Assembly: GCA_020847015.1 (NCBI GenBank)
Contig: JADLCW010000194.1
Location: forward strand, 1 to 6,387
Direction of reading: 5' to 3'
Length of the DNA stretch: 6,387 nt
DNA from: Thermomicrobiales bacterium
Lineage (GTDB): Bacteria > Chloroflexota > Chloroflexia > Thermomicrobiales > UBA6265
Below the pieces are notes generated by a model. That model did no database searches. It was not told where the DNA came from and saw only the letters and a list, made by a program, of their open reading frames with translations. The position numbers and the translations under genes are program-made. Positions 5,623 through 6,387 of the stretch are shown one piece after another (the stretch's first letter is position 1; every line of letters starts with the position of its first letter).

Positions 5623-6024
5623 TTGGCGGGCCGGGAGCGCTCGCGGGGAGCGCGAACGCGCCGCTCTCCGGCCGAACCTGCCGCCGCCCGATCCGGTCGA
5701 GGAGAAGCCGCGCGGCTCGGTCAGATCGCTCGGGCGCAAATGGACGAATGGCTGCAGCAGACGCCGGTCGCGGCGGAAGGAACGGTGAGCCGCATGAAAC
5801 AGCAGATCGGGCTGCCGGGCAGCACCGGGCAGCGGGCGCTGGCGGCGATCGGGGTTGCGTTCGTTGGCGGGTATCTGCTGGGCAGAGCGTCCGGTCGCAC
5901 ACGCCACGACCAGCCCGGCCCCGGCTTCACCTACCAGGCCGATTGGAACCAGGCCCACAGCCGCTCCGGCGAGCGCAGCCGGGCAGGGCTGGCCGCGGTC
6001 GCGCGAGCCACCGACCCCTCCTGA
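5623..6024 (+). CDS. probable small single-TM protein, paralogue-like neighbour; start uncertain
   Basis: From TTG 5623, which directly follows the upstream stop (TGATTG), the frame gives 133 residues. Residues about 40-95 look real: MDEWLQQTPVAAEGTVSRMKQQIG, then a TM helix RALAAIGVAFVGGYLLGRAS that resembles the upstream gene's anchor, then a polar tail. The first 39 residues are Arg/Ala-rich and look unnatural, and the TTG has no SD. Over 5621-5740 the neighbouring frame 2 has a clearly higher share of G/C third bases and reads RPNLPPPDPVEEKPRGSVRSLGRK. So either a frameshift lies near 5738, or translation really starts at ATG 5740-5742 (94 aa, also without SD). Function is unknown; a membrane-anchored partner of the upstream protein is likely from context. 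Confidence 0.5.
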   Translation: MAGRERSRGARTRRSPAEPAAARSGRGEAARLGQIARAQMDEWLQQTPVAAEGTVSRMKQQIGLPGSTGQRALAAIGVAFVGGYLLGRASGRTRHDQPGPGFTYQADWNQAHSRSGERSRAGLAAVARATDPS

Positions 6025-6185
6025 CCGGGCGCTCCCCTTCGGCGTGCCGCCGCGCGCAGGACGCGGCCAAGGCAACGGCGGCCGCATCCCTGACCGGCCG
6101 GTTCCACCCGACGTGCGGGCGCACCGTCTCCGGTTTCGCCGTGCGACCGGTTCCGAGCGAGCGACCGCAGCCGCCGCGCGACACG

Positions 6186-6387
6186 CTAGAAGCGCTTCGC
6201 GCCGTTGACCATCACCCGCACCCCATAGAGCGAGGTCGTGCCGCAGATGTAGAGGTAGTTGCGCTTGAGCCCGCCCCATTCCAGATTGGCGACGACTTCG
6301 GGCACGTGAATTTTGCCCAGCAGCGTGCCGTCCGGGTCGTAGCAGTGGATGCCGTCGGCGGCGCTGGTCCAGAGGCGGCCATCCTCG
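6186..6387 (-). CDS. C-terminal part of SMP-30/gluconolactonase/LRE-like protein (cut by window end)
   Basis: Only the last 66 codons and the TAG are inside the window; the start lies beyond 6387. The residues read DGRLWTSAADGIHCYDPDG, then KIHVPEVVANLEWGGLKRNYLYICGTTSLYGVRV. This is the closing part of a six-bladed beta-propeller of the SMP-30 type: a blade ending YDPDG-LLGKI-VPE, the N-L-WGG segment (family: N-FGG) and the LYI-TTSLY final strand. Family members hydrolyse sugar lactones or other esters using a divalent metal; the metal ligands are mostly outside the visible part, so activity cannot be judged. It converges with the 5623 gene across 161 bases (6025-6185) in which I see no clear terminator. 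Confidence 0.85.
   Translation of the reverse strand, partial: EDGRLWTSAADGIHCYDPDGTLLGKIHVPEVVANLEWGGLKRNYLYICGTTSLYGVRVMVNGAKRF

Noticed and set aside
1..6387. CRISPR arrays, tRNA or rRNA genes, insertion sequences, phage attachment sites
   Set aside because: No regularly spaced repeats, cloverleaf-like segments, transposase motifs or terminal repeats with target duplications were seen on either strand.

Overview
This is a GC-rich bacterial window with compact, mostly Shine-Dalgarno-led genes and frequent GTG/TTG starts. Gene content and codon bias would fit a high-GC Chloroflexota (Thermomicrobia-like) genome. That placement is inference from style only; there is no rRNA or marker gene here to prove it.

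Layout. Left part, all on the minus strand and read right to left: an orphan NarL/FixJ-type response regulator (2456-3220); a strong intergenic hairpin (2341-2382); a six-helix membrane protein whose reading frame is split by one in-frame TGA (1611-2255); an internal promoter; a small uncharacterised protein (1281-1535); and an ATP-grasp ligase (19-1284) whose start overlaps the small gene's stop by ATGA. A 403-base non-coding gap with an AT-rich island (about 3305-3400) lies upstream of the regulator. Middle: a secreted HEVVH zinc-metalloprotease-like protein on the minus strand (3624-4889), divergent from two plus-strand genes for small membrane-anchored proteins (5086-5622, DUF883/ElaB-like; 5623-6024, less certain). 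Right edge: the C-terminal end of an SMP-30/gluconolactonase-like protein on the minus strand, cut by the window.

Main discovery candidate. The membrane gene is usually read as starting at 2186 with no ribosome binding site. Just upstream and in the same frame there is an ATG (2253-2255) with a perfect GGAGG at 8-nt spacing, 21 codons of hydrophobic helix, and then a single TGA (2190-2192). The TGA falls where CcdA/DsbD-type thiol-redox membrane proteins carry the catalytic Cys of their first helix (GLL-x4-P-C). A hairpin with a six-base-pair stem and a GGUC loop begins its loop 33 nt after the UGA, inside the spacing used by bacterial SECIS elements; E. coli fdhF also has a GGUC loop. I propose that this is an undescribed selenoprotein: a six-TM CcdA-like membrane protein with Sec at position 22. 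A nonsense mutation, a sequencing error, or a 21-aa coupled leader peptide remain alternatives.

How the genes may work together. The membrane protein, small protein and ATP-grasp ligase are co-directional and probably partly co-transcribed, but a promoter over the membrane gene's stop codon would let the last two be expressed alone. The regulator has no kinase partner here and carries Arg where the receiver domain normally has Lys.
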